Assembly: GCA_000739535.1 (NCBI GenBank)
Contig: DF820468.1
Span: 345,466-409,465, forward strand
Source of the DNA: Candidatus Vecturithrix granuli
GTDB taxonomy: Bacteria; Moduliflexota; Moduliflexia; Moduliflexales; Moduliflexaceae
Reading direction: 5' to 3'
Length of the DNA: 64,000 nt
The translations under genes and the position numbers were made by a program. How positions within the stretch are numbered: position 1 is the stretch's first letter; every line of letters begins with the position of its first letter. Shown in pieces: positions 33,047 through 41,760 of this stretch. Below the pieces are notes generated by a model. That model saw only the letters and a list, made by a program, of their open reading frames with translations, was not told where the DNA came from and ran no database searches.

Positions 33047-34426
33047 ATGGGAAAAACCTGGGGAGGTCGGTTCGGACAGGAAACCCACGCGCTGGTTGAA
33101 GAATTGACTGCATCTATTCATTATGATCAGAATTTGTATGTCTGGGATATTCTGGGAAGTAAAGCTCATGCACGCATGTTAACGGCATGCGGCGTACTGA
33201 CTCAGCCAGACCTGGAAGCGATTCTGCGTGGATTAGATGAGGTTCAACAGGAAATTGAAGCAGGGAAATTGGAGTTTACGAATCGCCTTGAAGATATTCA
33301 TACACACGTTGAGCATCGCTTGATTGAAAAAATCGGAGAACCCGGACGAAAACTCCATACCGCTCGCAGTCGTAATGATCAAGTTGCCACCGATTTTCGT
33401 TTATATTTACGGAACGAAGTCGATCAGATCCTCGCTTTGCTGCACAACTTCCAATGCACACTGGTCGCCCTTGCTGAGCAACATGTTGATACACTTTTTC
33501 CAGGATATACGCACTTACAACGGGCGCAGCCGATTGTCTTCGGACACCATCTCCTGGCGTATTACGAAATGTTGCAGCGCGATTCAGCTCGGTTCAGGGA
33601 ATGCCGGCAACGTATTAACGTGCTTCCGCTCGGAGTAGCCGCGCTGGCTGGTACATCATACCCGATTGACCGCCAGGCCGTGGCGCGTGAACTTGGTTTT
33701 GATCAGGTAGCCGCGAACAGCCTTGATGCCGTCAGTGACCGTGATTTTGCGATTGAATTCAGCGCACATGCCGCGATTCTTATGATGCACCTCAGTCGCC
33801 TGTGTGAAGAACTCATCCTCTGGTCTTCTATCGAATTTGGATTTATTGAGTTAAGCGATGCGTTTTGTACGGGAAGCAGCATCATGCCTCAGAAAAAAAA
33901 CCCTGATGTGGCTGAATTGATTCGCGGAAAAACAGGGCGCGTGTATGGTCATCTGATGAGCTTGTTGACGCTCATGAAATCCCTCCCGCTGACCTATAAT
34001 CGCGACATGCAAGAAGACAAAGAACCGGTGTTTGATATTGCCGCCACCCTGAATATTTCATTACGGGTTTTCCCAGAAATGCTGAGGAACATGAAGGTAA
34101 ACAATGTTCAGATTGCTCAAACGCTTGAAGGCGGATTTATGACCGCGACCGAGGTGGCGGATTATTTAGTACGGCGAGGAGTATCATTCAGAACAGCGCA
34201 TGGAATTGTCGGCGAACTCATCCGCTATAGTCTTGGCGCCGGGAAAACCCTGCAAGAGTTGAGCCTTGAAGAATATCAGCGTATTTCCGAGAAATTTGAT
34301 GAGGCTGTGCTAGACGTTGTAACGCCGCAACAGGCGGTCAATTGTAAAACGAGTGTTGGCGGAACTGCACCACATAATGTATTCAGGGCGATACAAGCCG
34401 CGAAAGATCAGTTAGGAATTCACTAA
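33047..34426 (+). CDS. argH: Argininosuccinate lyase
   Basis: A 459-residue enzyme of the fumarase/aspartase superfamily. It splits argininosuccinate into arginine and fumarate, the last step of arginine synthesis, in the cytoplasm. Visible family segments are the N-terminal KTWGGRFGQETHALVEELTA, HTARSRNDQVATD, LFPGYTHLQRAQPI and the signature GSSIMPQKKNPD with the catalytic Ser loop. Length is normal for the family. Other arg genes are not adjacent. The gene starts 12 bp after the inverted repeat at 32957 and has no obvious ribosome site. It is followed 71 bp later by a lipoprotein gene on the same strand, an arrangement that resembles the small lipoprotein found near argH/lysA in other Gram-negative bacteria. 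Confidence 0.95.
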   Translation: MGKTWGGRFGQETHALVEELTASIHYDQNLYVWDILGSKAHARMLTACGVLTQPDLEAILRGLDEVQQEIEAGKLEFTNRLEDIHTHVEHRLIEKIGEPGRKLHTARSRNDQVATDFRLYLRNEVDQILALLHNFQCTLVALAEQHVDTLFPGYTHLQRAQPIVFGHHLLAYYEMLQRDSARFRECRQRINVLPLGVAALAGTSYPIDRQAVARELGFDQVAANSLDAVSDRDFAIEFSAHAAILMMHLSRLCEELILWSSIEFGFIELSDAFCTGSSIMPQKKNPDVAELIRGKTGRVYGHLMSLLTLMKSLPLTYNRDMQEDKEPVFDIAATLNISLRVFPEMLRNMKVNNVQIAQTLEGGFMTATEVADYLVRRGVSFRTAHGIVGELIRYSLGAGKTLQELSLEEYQRISEKFDEAVLDVVTPQQAVNCKTSVGGTAPHNVFRAIQAAKDQLGIH

Positions 34427-34497
34427 TCAAGCCAACGAGATGCGGAAACTGTCTGATAGGACCATTTCTGAATCTCAACAGCAGATCGTCTTAGATT

Positions 34498-36765
34498 ATG
34501 AAACAGATAGTTACGATAATTCTTCTTATTATAGGCGTCCTCTTCCTACTCATGGGATGTGGGAAAAAGGGCGATCCGATTGAACCAGTTGCGCCTCTAC
34601 CTCTCCCAGTGCAAGGAGTTGTTGCGAGTGTGGATGCGCAGGGAATTACACTGTCATGGACTCCGCCAACAGAATATGATACCGGTAAACAATTAGAATC
34701 TGGGGATATTAAAAAATTCGTTGTGTCTCGGAAAACAGAAGCCCCTGTAACTAAAGGATGGGAGTTTACTACAACAAATGAAGGCTGGTCTGCGGTTGGA
34801 AAAACCGCTCCAATCAAGCATCATAAAGGTGTATTACGAACAACCTCGACCCAATCAAAACTCTTTATTCGTTCTCAAGATGCTCTCGCGCTTTCAGCCG
34901 AACAAAATCGCTATATTCGTCTGAAACTCTGGTCCAAAAATACTCGACAAGGATATATCGCCTTTATCACCGATACTATGACCAATTGGGATATTGACAG
35001 CAGCCTGGAATTCTATCCCGCCGTTCACACCTCATATTATAGCTATCAAAATGCTTTTGGTGCTTTGAAACTCAAGTCCTTTCCGATCAGCTCATCAGCG
35101 TTGGATACGGCTCAGGATTATATGATTGATATGAGCACTGTTCCGACCTGGAAAGGGAGTATTAAACAAATCGGAATTCTGTTGCAAAATGAGCACCCCG
35201 AGGTGACTGAGAGCGAACAAAAGGAGCAAACCGAGGTAACTGAGGTCGAACTTGGCCTGGATCGCGTAGAATTCATCCCGGCGATCGCACAACAACTTTC
35301 GCCCTATCAAGCTCCGCCATGGCTATTTTTGGAGGATACGGAAGGTTGGACATCTCCCCAGACCAAACAGTTGCTGCCAGTAGCCTATAACGGAGTGTTG
35401 TATGCTCAGGGAACAATGCCAATCATCCTGCTTTCCGCGCCAGGGCAGGCCATAAAGATAGATAAATCGCTCCAGGCGCAAATCCGAATGCAAGTCACGG
35501 CTGGCGACATGGCTTATCTCTGGTTGCAAAGAAACGCGGATGACAAAATTCCTGATTTTCAAAAAATTTCTGAGGTTTCAGCGCTTACCATGTCTTCGGA
35601 TTTCATCCCTATCCCTCTCAGCAAAACATCAGATTTTCATGTCTATACCGTAAACATTGGTGAGTTACTACTGGCAGAAACCGTCTCTACCGGAACGATT
35701 TCACAAATCGGCGTGTTCTTTCCCCAAGTGGAAGTTCCTCAAAGACGCCACATCATGATTGATTATATTGACTTCTCTTCATCTGAAGCAGACGCCGCTC
35801 GTTGGACCCAATACGCTCTTCCGACCCCTGCCGAACTTGAACAGTGGGTACAAACCCTGAAAATAGAGCAGGATCCGGAATTCTTCATCCCTTACGGAGG
35901 ACTTCCTGAGGAGAAGAAGACCCTGCCGGTCACTTCTGTCAAATTGGCTGAAATTTCCCCCCAACATCCTGAACCAGCAACGCTGGAAAATGGACAGTTT
36001 TTTCTGAAAGATACCGGAAATTTTCTCGTCGAAGACAACCCTGCGCCTCTTGATTATGAGGCGCGCTATACATATCAAATTGATGTTATTGACCACAAAA
36101 AGCGAACCAACAAGCAATTGAGCACGGTGACAGTCGATTTTTTTAGAATTCCTCAAAATCCGCAGCATCTGACAGCGACCCCGGGCGACGAAAAAATTAC
36201 GCTGACCTGGGAACGTCCTGTTCTGACTGTGGATAGCTATAAAATTCGACAATTAAACGGATATATGATCTTTCGTTCCTTAGAATCCGGGGTGTTTCCA
36301 CAAACTCCTTTAATCAGAGTTCCTGCAAATACAACCGCCTTTACCGATACTAATCTTTCCAATGGAGTGACATATTATTATACCATTCAATCAGTTGCTT
36401 CGACTCTATCGAAGATCAGTAATTCGGAATTTTCTGCAGAAGTCTCTGCTGTTCCGGTTGATAATATCGCGCCGGACGCTCCAGAAGACGTTGTGGGAGT
36501 CTATATTGGGAATGTCGTGAAACTGTATTGGAGTCAGAAGCAACCACGGGATTTTGGAGGATTTTATGTCTATCGTAGTGAAACAGCGGCGAACGGATAT
36601 ACCAAAATCACGATACAGCCAGTATTGACAGCCTCGTATCAAGATGAGACTGCTGAACCGCGTAAACGGTATTATTATCGAATTACAGCGATTGATGATG
36701 AAACGCCGCCCAATGAAAGCGAACCATCTGACATGGCTGTCGTTGATACACTTCTCCTAGATTAA
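34498..36765 (+). CDS. Large lipoprotein with fibronectin type III-like domains
   Basis: A 755-residue lipoprotein. The signal peptide ends in a lipobox LLMGC, followed by GKKGDPIEPVAP, the opening seen in the tiny LptM/YifL-type lipoproteins that often sit beside lysA or argH. Here that head is joined to a long body. An FN3-like segment begins at about 38 (VQGVVASVDAQGITLSWTPP), and two more are at about 555-655 (PQNPQHLTATPGDEKITLTW) and 660-755. Between them lie two beta-rich segments (about 80-230 and 260-425) that resemble carbohydrate-binding or jelly-roll folds. It is probably anchored in the outer membrane and extends to the surface or periplasm. No catalytic motif is recognised, so a structural or binding role is likely. 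Confidence 0.75.
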   Translation: MKQIVTIILLIIGVLFLLMGCGKKGDPIEPVAPLPLPVQGVVASVDAQGITLSWTPPTEYDTGKQLESGDIKKFVVSRKTEAPVTKGWEFTTTNEGWSAVGKTAPIKHHKGVLRTTSTQSKLFIRSQDALALSAEQNRYIRLKLWSKNTRQGYIAFITDTMTNWDIDSSLEFYPAVHTSYYSYQNAFGALKLKSFPISSSALDTAQDYMIDMSTVPTWKGSIKQIGILLQNEHPEVTESEQKEQTEVTEVELGLDRVEFIPAIAQQLSPYQAPPWLFLEDTEGWTSPQTKQLLPVAYNGVLYAQGTMPIILLSAPGQAIKIDKSLQAQIRMQVTAGDMAYLWLQRNADDKIPDFQKISEVSALTMSSDFIPIPLSKTSDFHVYTVNIGELLLAETVSTGTISQIGVFFPQVEVPQRRHIMIDYIDFSSSEADAARWTQYALPTPAELEQWVQTLKIEQDPEFFIPYGGLPEEKKTLPVTSVKLAEISPQHPEPATLENGQFFLKDTGNFLVEDNPAPLDYEARYTYQIDVIDHKKRTNKQLSTVTVDFFRIPQNPQHLTATPGDEKITLTWERPVLTVDSYKIRQLNGYMIFRSLESGVFPQTPLIRVPANTTAFTDTNLSNGVTYYYTIQSVASTLSKISNSEFSAEVSAVPVDNIAPDAPEDVVGVYIGNVVKLYWSQKQPRDFGGFYVYRSETAANGYTKITIQPVLTASYQDETAEPRKRYYYRITAIDDETPPNESEPSDMAVVDTLLLD

Positions 36766-36778
36766 AACAGATTAAGAG

Positions 36779-36836
36779 AGGCTATGTGAAGGTTTAAAAC
36801 ATTGGGAATCATTGTTGTTTAGACCTTCACAGCCTT
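36779..36836. terminator. Possible hairpin terminator between converging genes
   Basis: AGGCTATGTGAAGGTTTAAA pairs with TTTAGACCTTCACAGCCTT with one bulge, across a 19-base loop. It lies directly after the lipoprotein stop and before the converging cNMP/patatin gene. The T-run is missing, so the call is tentative. Confidence 0.4.
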
Positions 36837-36898
36837 AAAAGCCTGAAAACATTCGGAAAGGGGAAATCGCTTCTTAGCCAGGATCTCTCACTACATTA

Positions 36899-36970
36899 GT
36901 ATTGACAAGTTCTTAGTCTCGCCTTCAGGTGGAAGAACTTGCTCAAGTGAGAACTGCAGACCTCTCAAAA
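36899..36970. repeat. Dispersed repeat, family A
   Basis: AAGTTCTTAGTCTCGCCTTCAG and CTCAAGTGAGAACTGCAGACC, then CTCTCAAAATTGAA, closely follow the copy at 61692 (TTCATAGCCCCGCCTTCAG, CTCAAGCGAGAACTACGAACC). It is the diverged member of the pair and lies just past the stop of the cNMP/patatin gene. Confidence 0.55.
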
Positions 36971-36986
36971 TTGAATTGGTTATGCG

Positions 36987-38966
36987 CTATATTCTTCTGT
37001 AAAGGCGACGATTGTCGATGACGGTTTTGAGTTCCGGGAGTATTTGTTCCGCTGCCTTTTCCCCGGCATCAATAATGTCTCGGGCATGTTTAAAATCGAC
37101 CCAGCTATACCCGATCAAGTCTGGAATAATTGTCACATCCGCGATCATGGCTTTGGCTGTACTGATTTCATATTGCAAATTTTGAAAAGATCGGGTGATA
37201 ATATCTATCATTTTCATATTCTCAGCATACCCGACGAGATTGGTGTAATTTTCGGGAGGTGGAGGATAACTTGGCGTAAGTTGGCCAAAACTGTTCACTC
37301 CGATCAAAATATCGGCTTCCATTTCGATCAGATCACTGATTGGCACCGGATTAATGGTAGAACCATCGACCAGAAAATTTTCATCATAATTGACCGGCGG
37401 GAAAATCCCTGGCATAGCGATACTGGCTTCAATACCTTTGAGCAATGAACCAGAAGAGAGAGGCACTTCTTTACCGACATCCAGTGTCATGGTAATAATC
37501 CTCAAAGGAAGGCGCAGGTCATGAAACGTAAGTTTTTCCGGGATATACTCCGCAATCAGTTTCATAATTCGGCGATGACTCAATAATCCGCCGCTTAATG
37601 GACTGAAATCTCGAAAAGAAACCAGGGGAAGATATTTTTGCGCGTCAAGGGCTGCCTGTTCGATCTCGGCCGCACTCATTCCCAACGCATACATTGCGCC
37701 GATAATCGCCCCTGTGTTGCTTGCGGCAATCATATCAATCTGGATCTGATTGCGTTCCAACACTTTCAAGACCCCAATATGCGACAAACCACGTGCAGCC
37801 ATCCCCCCAAGGGCTAACCCAATTCGCAAATTGGCGATATGACGGGCAATTTTATTGACGACCGTATTCGTGACGACATGATCCGGAGAAAAAAGGCTCA
37901 TTTCCCCCTGCTCATAGAATTGATGCTCGGCCTTCTGATCAAAAGGAAGGATTAACGGGGTTATTTCAGTCGAATCGGTGAACATCCTCGCCGTCTCTTG
38001 AGGAGAATAATAGACAGTAATAATTTCCTGATGATCAAACATGCCTACTGGAGGTTCCTCTCCGACTGGCGAGAGCAATACAACCGTATTGGAGAGATCT
38101 AAGGCTTCAAACGTGTTATTGCTAATTTCCGTCGAGGTATTGATCAACACATACTGGTATGATGCTTTCAGCATCCCCAGAATTCCGGCAATGCGCTCAC
38201 GCGAGATTTTTCCTGTTCGGAGAAGTTCCGACGACAGAGTCAGTAAATAAAAACCGGACGCATGTTGGTAGCAGAAATCTTGTAGGGTCTCCTCCGTAAG
38301 TTCTTCTCCAACGGATTGAATACCTTCCATACGTAAAATCGAGGCGATGTCAGGCGTATTCATCGTCATATCCAGAATGATGACGGGTTGGGTAGTTTGC
38401 GAAGAGAGGCTTGCCGCAAGGTGCACGGCTAAGAAAGTTTTTCGGGGAGTTTTCTTGGGACTATAAATAGAGACAATCTGACTGTGTTTGGGTTGCTGGT
38501 GAAAAAGTCCCAGAGTCTTTTTGCGAATGCGTTGATCGACTGTGCGAATAATATTATGGATAATTGTCGGGTCGCGTTCGACGAATTCATGAAAGCTCTG
38601 CTGACCTAATAAGACAATTTCTGCATCAATCACAGCTTCTGCGGTGACTGAGCGTGGCTCATTCGTGAGCACGGCGCTTTCTCCGAAAAAATCTCCGGCG
38701 TTCAAATAGGCCAGGTTCGTCGTGTGCGTATTTTCCGTCATACTCAACTTCACTTGCCCTGAAAGAATGATATAAATTGATGATCCCTGTTCACCTTCAC
38801 GGCAGATGATTGCACTTCTGGGATAGTACTCTTTGCGTAAGGTAGGCAGGATTCTCCGTAATTCAGCCACTTTGACATCGGCAAACAACGCATTTCTTCG
38901 TAAATCAGCAATAGTGATCAATGCTATATAATGAATAATTGAAGAGTGATACGTGGCAATCGTCAC
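36987..38966 (-). CDS. cNMP-binding / MinD-like / patatin-like protein with degenerate active sites
   Basis: A 659-residue protein of three domains. A cyclic-nucleotide-binding domain (about 20-150) has GEQGSSIYIILSGQVKLS and GDFFGESAVLTNEPRSVTA. A MinD/ParA-like segment (about 163-330) reads SPKKTPRKTFLAVHLAASL where SPKGGVGKTT is expected, so the P-loop glycines are lost although Lys176 remains. A patatin/RssA-like domain (about 380-650) has a weakened oxyanion loop (GGMAARGLSHIGVL) and reads IAASNTGAIIG where GxSxG is expected, so the nucleophile Ser is Asn417; Asp534 (VDGSTINPVP) is kept. It is probably a non-catalytic sensor or scaffold. The N-terminal 15 codons overlap a palindrome, so the true start may be TTG 38921. 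It lies beside two receiver-domain proteins. Confidence 0.82.
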   Translation of the reverse strand: MTIATYHSSIIHYIALITIADLRRNALFADVKVAELRRILPTLRKEYYPRSAIICREGEQGSSIYIILSGQVKLSMTENTHTTNLAYLNAGDFFGESAVLTNEPRSVTAEAVIDAEIVLLGQQSFHEFVERDPTIIHNIIRTVDQRIRKKTLGLFHQQPKHSQIVSIYSPKKTPRKTFLAVHLAASLSSQTTQPVIILDMTMNTPDIASILRMEGIQSVGEELTEETLQDFCYQHASGFYLLTLSSELLRTGKISRERIAGILGMLKASYQYVLINTSTEISNNTFEALDLSNTVVLLSPVGEEPPVGMFDHQEIITVYYSPQETARMFTDSTEITPLILPFDQKAEHQFYEQGEMSLFSPDHVVTNTVVNKIARHIANLRIGLALGGMAARGLSHIGVLKVLERNQIQIDMIAASNTGAIIGAMYALGMSAAEIEQAALDAQKYLPLVSFRDFSPLSGGLLSHRRIMKLIAEYIPEKLTFHDLRLPLRIITMTLDVGKEVPLSSGSLLKGIEASIAMPGIFPPVNYDENFLVDGSTINPVPISDLIEMEADILIGVNSFGQLTPSYPPPPENYTNLVGYAENMKMIDIITRSFQNLQYEISTAKAMIADVTIIPDLIGYSWVDFKHARDIIDAGEKAAEQILPELKTVIDNRRLYRRI

Positions 38967-38985
38967 GTATCACTCTTCAATTATT
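38934..38985. repeat. Perfect 22-bp palindrome at a gene boundary
   Basis: AATAATTGAAGAGTGATACGTG and CACGTATCACTCTTCAATTATT flank an 8-base loop. It covers the stop of the receiver/DUF4388 gene and the annotated start of the next gene on the minus strand. It could attenuate expression of the second gene or act as an mRNA processing site. Confidence 0.65.
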
Positions 38986-39754
38986 TCGGATTCGCACATT
39001 TCAAGACCACCCATCGCATGGGCTGTCCCGAAGGAATTTTTTCAGGATTCGCGCGTCCAAAGGAAAAAATGCCTTCCGCCCATTCGACCATCGATTGTAA
39101 GGCTTCTGTCCCTTCCAACCGTTTTTTCGGACGACTTGTCGGATCAACAAGAATAATATGTGTAATTTCTCCATAGCGAATGTGCATTGAACCAGTTTGC
39201 TTCGTTTTCGGGTTGGTCAAGGTGGCGAAACCAGAGGCATTTACTAAACTTAACATCTGCAAAATCGAGGGCAGATATTCCTCTTTCAAATTCGCCAATA
39301 ACGTGGTATTTTTCCTTTTCAATGCCCCGACGCTTGATTTCACCAATCGGTCGAGCACCGATCTCAATCGATCCAGAAACTCATTAAGGGAATCAATTGT
39401 CGTTGGTTCAATCAGGTATTCAATGCCGCGCGAGGAAAATTCACTTTGCACCAGCCCAACTTGTTCCTGATTCACAATAAACACTACAGGAATGCCGCTA
39501 CTTGTTGTTGTATTGGCAATCGAACGCATTTTACGATGCACATCCAGGGCATCTTTGAGGGCAAAATTTCCTAATTCCACAAATAATAAATCCGGCAGAA
39601 ATTCACCGCCGTTTTCTTCGACCTGATTAATGAGGCTTTGAAGCGCATCACTGAGCGACGGCATGAGAGTAACTTCATGTTCCGCCAATTCCAACACTTT
39701 CGCCATGTACTGATGCAAGTCAGCACGTTCATCAACTAACATAATTCTTGCCAC
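38981..39754 (-). CDS. Response regulator with receiver and DUF4388 (PATAN-like) domains
   Basis: A 257-residue protein. The receiver-like part (about 4-130) starts RIMLVDERADLHQYMAKVL and has LLFVELGNFALKD where the phospho-acceptor Asp is normally found; Glu stands in that place, so phosphorylation is doubtful or mimicked. Residues about 160-250 (LKEEYLPSILQMLSLVNASGFATLT, in part, and GSMHIRYGEITHIILV) are a DUF4388/PATAN domain, which in other bacteria binds partners in gliding, two-component or GTPase systems. The start was placed at GTG 39754, where GGGAGG lies eight bases upstream. It forms a group with the stand-alone receiver at 39863 and the cNMP/patatin-like protein at 36987. Confidence 0.8.
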   Translation of the reverse strand: MARIMLVDERADLHQYMAKVLELAEHEVTLMPSLSDALQSLINQVEENGGEFLPDLLFVELGNFALKDALDVHRKMRSIANTTTSSGIPVVFIVNQEQVGLVQSEFSSRGIEYLIEPTTIDSLNEFLDRLRSVLDRLVKSSVGALKRKNTTLLANLKEEYLPSILQMLSLVNASGFATLTNPKTKQTGSMHIRYGEITHIILVDPTSRPKKRLEGTEALQSMVEWAEGIFSFGRANPEKIPSGQPMRWVVLKCANPK

Positions 39755-39862
39755 AATAACACCTCCCACGGACAATTGACAATTGGATGATTGATTATTA
39801 TCTTTGTTCTGCTACTGAGGGGCACACTCGTAATGAATACACATTACGACGCATTCCAGGGT

Positions 39863-40249
39863 TTATTCCTCAAGAATCACTTTAATCTTTTTGACAAGTT
39901 GAGCAATACAGGATTTCATATCCTGGTCTTTGCGGACATAATCGCGTGCGCCTGACAGTTCTGCTGCCCGTTTAATTTCTTCTTCCGGTTTTGCTGAAAA
40001 GATAACGATAGGGATACTCTCGGTTTCATCCATGCCGCTCAGCATAATTCCTAAATCTTCCCCTTCAAGCGCGGGAAGATTCAAATCGAGGATAATCAGA
40101 TCCGGCTTGGTTTCCATTTGGAGAATTTGGATGTGCCCTGATTCGGCATCTTCAGCAAACACAATATTAAAGCCATGTTTTTTTAATTCTTTTGATAAGA
40201 TAGCTCGCGCAAACTGACTATCTTCAACAACCACAAGCGTCTTAGGCAT
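39863..40249 (-). CDS. Single-domain response regulator (CheY-like)
   Basis: A 128-residue receiver domain without output. It has the acidic residues in TLVVVEDSQFARAIL, phospho-acceptor Asp in LIILDLNLPALEGED, Ser in VIFSAK and a Lys in DYVRKDQD. An AAGGAG ribosome site precedes ATG 40249. With the neighbouring receiver/DUF4388 protein and cNMP/patatin-like protein it may form a small signalling module; the kinase that feeds it is not next to it. The DNA between this gene and 39754 holds nothing recognisable. Confidence 0.87.
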   Translation of the reverse strand: MPKTLVVVEDSQFARAILSKELKKHGFNIVFAEDAESGHIQILQMETKPDLIILDLNLPALEGEDLGIMLSGMDETESIPIVIFSAKPEEEIKRAAELSGARDYVRKDQDMKSCIAQLVKKIKVILEE

Positions 40250-40379
40250 AACGATCTCCTTCTCTCCTTCTATTGAGGATCAATAATACGATTCATGTCT
40301 TGTTAAAATTTACCAAGACATAGTTTTATGCTATAACCTTAACTGAAAAAGGTCAACTGAAAATTCTGAGATTTTTCTC

Positions 40380-41741
40380 TCAAGGGCGTTCGTCTTGCTC
40401 CAGGGTTTGTAAATACTGTACTGCCACCTGATCGGATGGGGCAAACTGAAGATACTGCCGGAGTAATTTGACGACTTCCTCTTTCATCGCTGGTTGCGGA
40501 GTTTCCTGATATTTTCGATACAACACCAGCGCCAGGTTAAACAGAATAAAATCTCGGGCATCCACCCGCAAGGCTTCGCGTAAAATGGTTTCAGCCTCTT
40601 TGCCCTGACGTAATTCCGCGAATGCCACTCCAAGATTATTTGCAGCATATTTATTTCCAGGTTCAACCGCTAATACCTGCTGGTACTCCGCAATCGCCCG
40701 CTGCAACATCATCCAATCGGGCCTGCCTCGCAACAATTGAATATTTTCCAGTTCAAGCGCGCCGGGGTAGGCGAGCAAAAATTGATCGCCTTCGCTAGAA
40801 TCCCAATATTGAAGATGATAGGCTACTCCCAGACCAATGCGCGCCGTTCGGCTCTGAGGAAAGAGCGACAGTATGGATTCAAAAATCAGCGAGGCTTCCT
40901 GATAATTTCCTTGATCCAGCGCGTCTCTCCCCTGTGGAAACAGCTTACTGACCTCAATCGCTTTAATGCGAAATAGTTCCAATTGTTCAATTCGTTCTGA
41001 AAGAGTTGGATGGGTTGAAAGGTTCGAAGGTTTATCCGGAACAAACAGGTCTTGCTCTAATTGAAAATCTTCTCCGTATAACCTCCGTAACCGTCGTAAT
41101 ACCTGCGTACTGCCAGAAAAGCGATACCCTGCTCGTAGAGCATACAACGCCCCGAACTGATCTGCTTCAATTTCTTTGATCTGACGCAGTTTCATGATAT
41201 ATGGAAACAGGATATTATGCAATTCTTCAGAATATTTCGGCTGCTCTTCTTCTGCTACGAAATTCTGCTGCTGAATTAATTGCTTGAGATACGCGACTTG
41301 CTGCTCATCTCGCAGTTTATAATCGGCATAGTGCCGTAAAGCCGCATGAGCAATTTCATGCCCCAGGATAAAGGCAACATCATCATCCGTCTGGCAAACT
41401 GCATCAATGATGCTTCTGGAGATCAACACATACCCTCCAGGAAGCGCAAGCGCTTGTGGTTCAAGCGACCCTTCGATCACATAAAATGCATAGTGTAAAT
41501 GCACCCGGTCTGAATAACGCGCAATCGCCTGACCAATGGCCGCGATTTGGGGATCGGTCGTCACCATAAACCCCCGTTCAGTTAATTTCCGTTCAAGCGT
41601 ATAAAATGCCATTCTTCCGGCAATCCGTTCCTCCATTTCACTCAGAACAAGTAGTTGTAATTCTTCTTGCGCAGTCCAGCCCCAAATTGCTTGACAGCTG
41701 ATAAATAGAATTCCCAATAACGGACCGATGAGTTTTCTCAT
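40380..41741 (-). CDS. Exported M48 family zinc metallopeptidase with TPR region (BepA-like)
   Basis: A 453-residue protein with signal peptide MRKLIGPLLGILFISCQAIWG. The peptidase domain has His128-Glu129-x2-His132 in GHEIAHAALRHYAD and the third zinc ligand Glu192 in EIEADQFGALYA, the M48 signature. The C-terminal part (about 250-450) consists of TPR-like helices (QGNYQEASLIFESIL, YAANNLGVAFAEL). This order is that of BepA/YfgC proteins, which degrade or assist misfolded outer-membrane proteins in the periplasm. It is cotranscribed with the TPR-CHAT gene 19 bp upstream on the same strand. Zinc dependence is from the family; the substrate here is unknown. Confidence 0.87.
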   Translation of the reverse strand: MRKLIGPLLGILFISCQAIWGWTAQEELQLLVLSEMEERIAGRMAFYTLERKLTERGFMVTTDPQIAAIGQAIARYSDRVHLHYAFYVIEGSLEPQALALPGGYVLISRSIIDAVCQTDDDVAFILGHEIAHAALRHYADYKLRDEQQVAYLKQLIQQQNFVAEEEQPKYSEELHNILFPYIMKLRQIKEIEADQFGALYALRAGYRFSGSTQVLRRLRRLYGEDFQLEQDLFVPDKPSNLSTHPTLSERIEQLELFRIKAIEVSKLFPQGRDALDQGNYQEASLIFESILSLFPQSRTARIGLGVAYHLQYWDSSEGDQFLLAYPGALELENIQLLRGRPDWMMLQRAIAEYQQVLAVEPGNKYAANNLGVAFAELRQGKEAETILREALRVDARDFILFNLALVLYRKYQETPQPAMKEEVVKLLRQYLQFAPSDQVAVQYLQTLEQDERP

Positions 41742-41760
41742 AATAATTTACACCTTTCTT

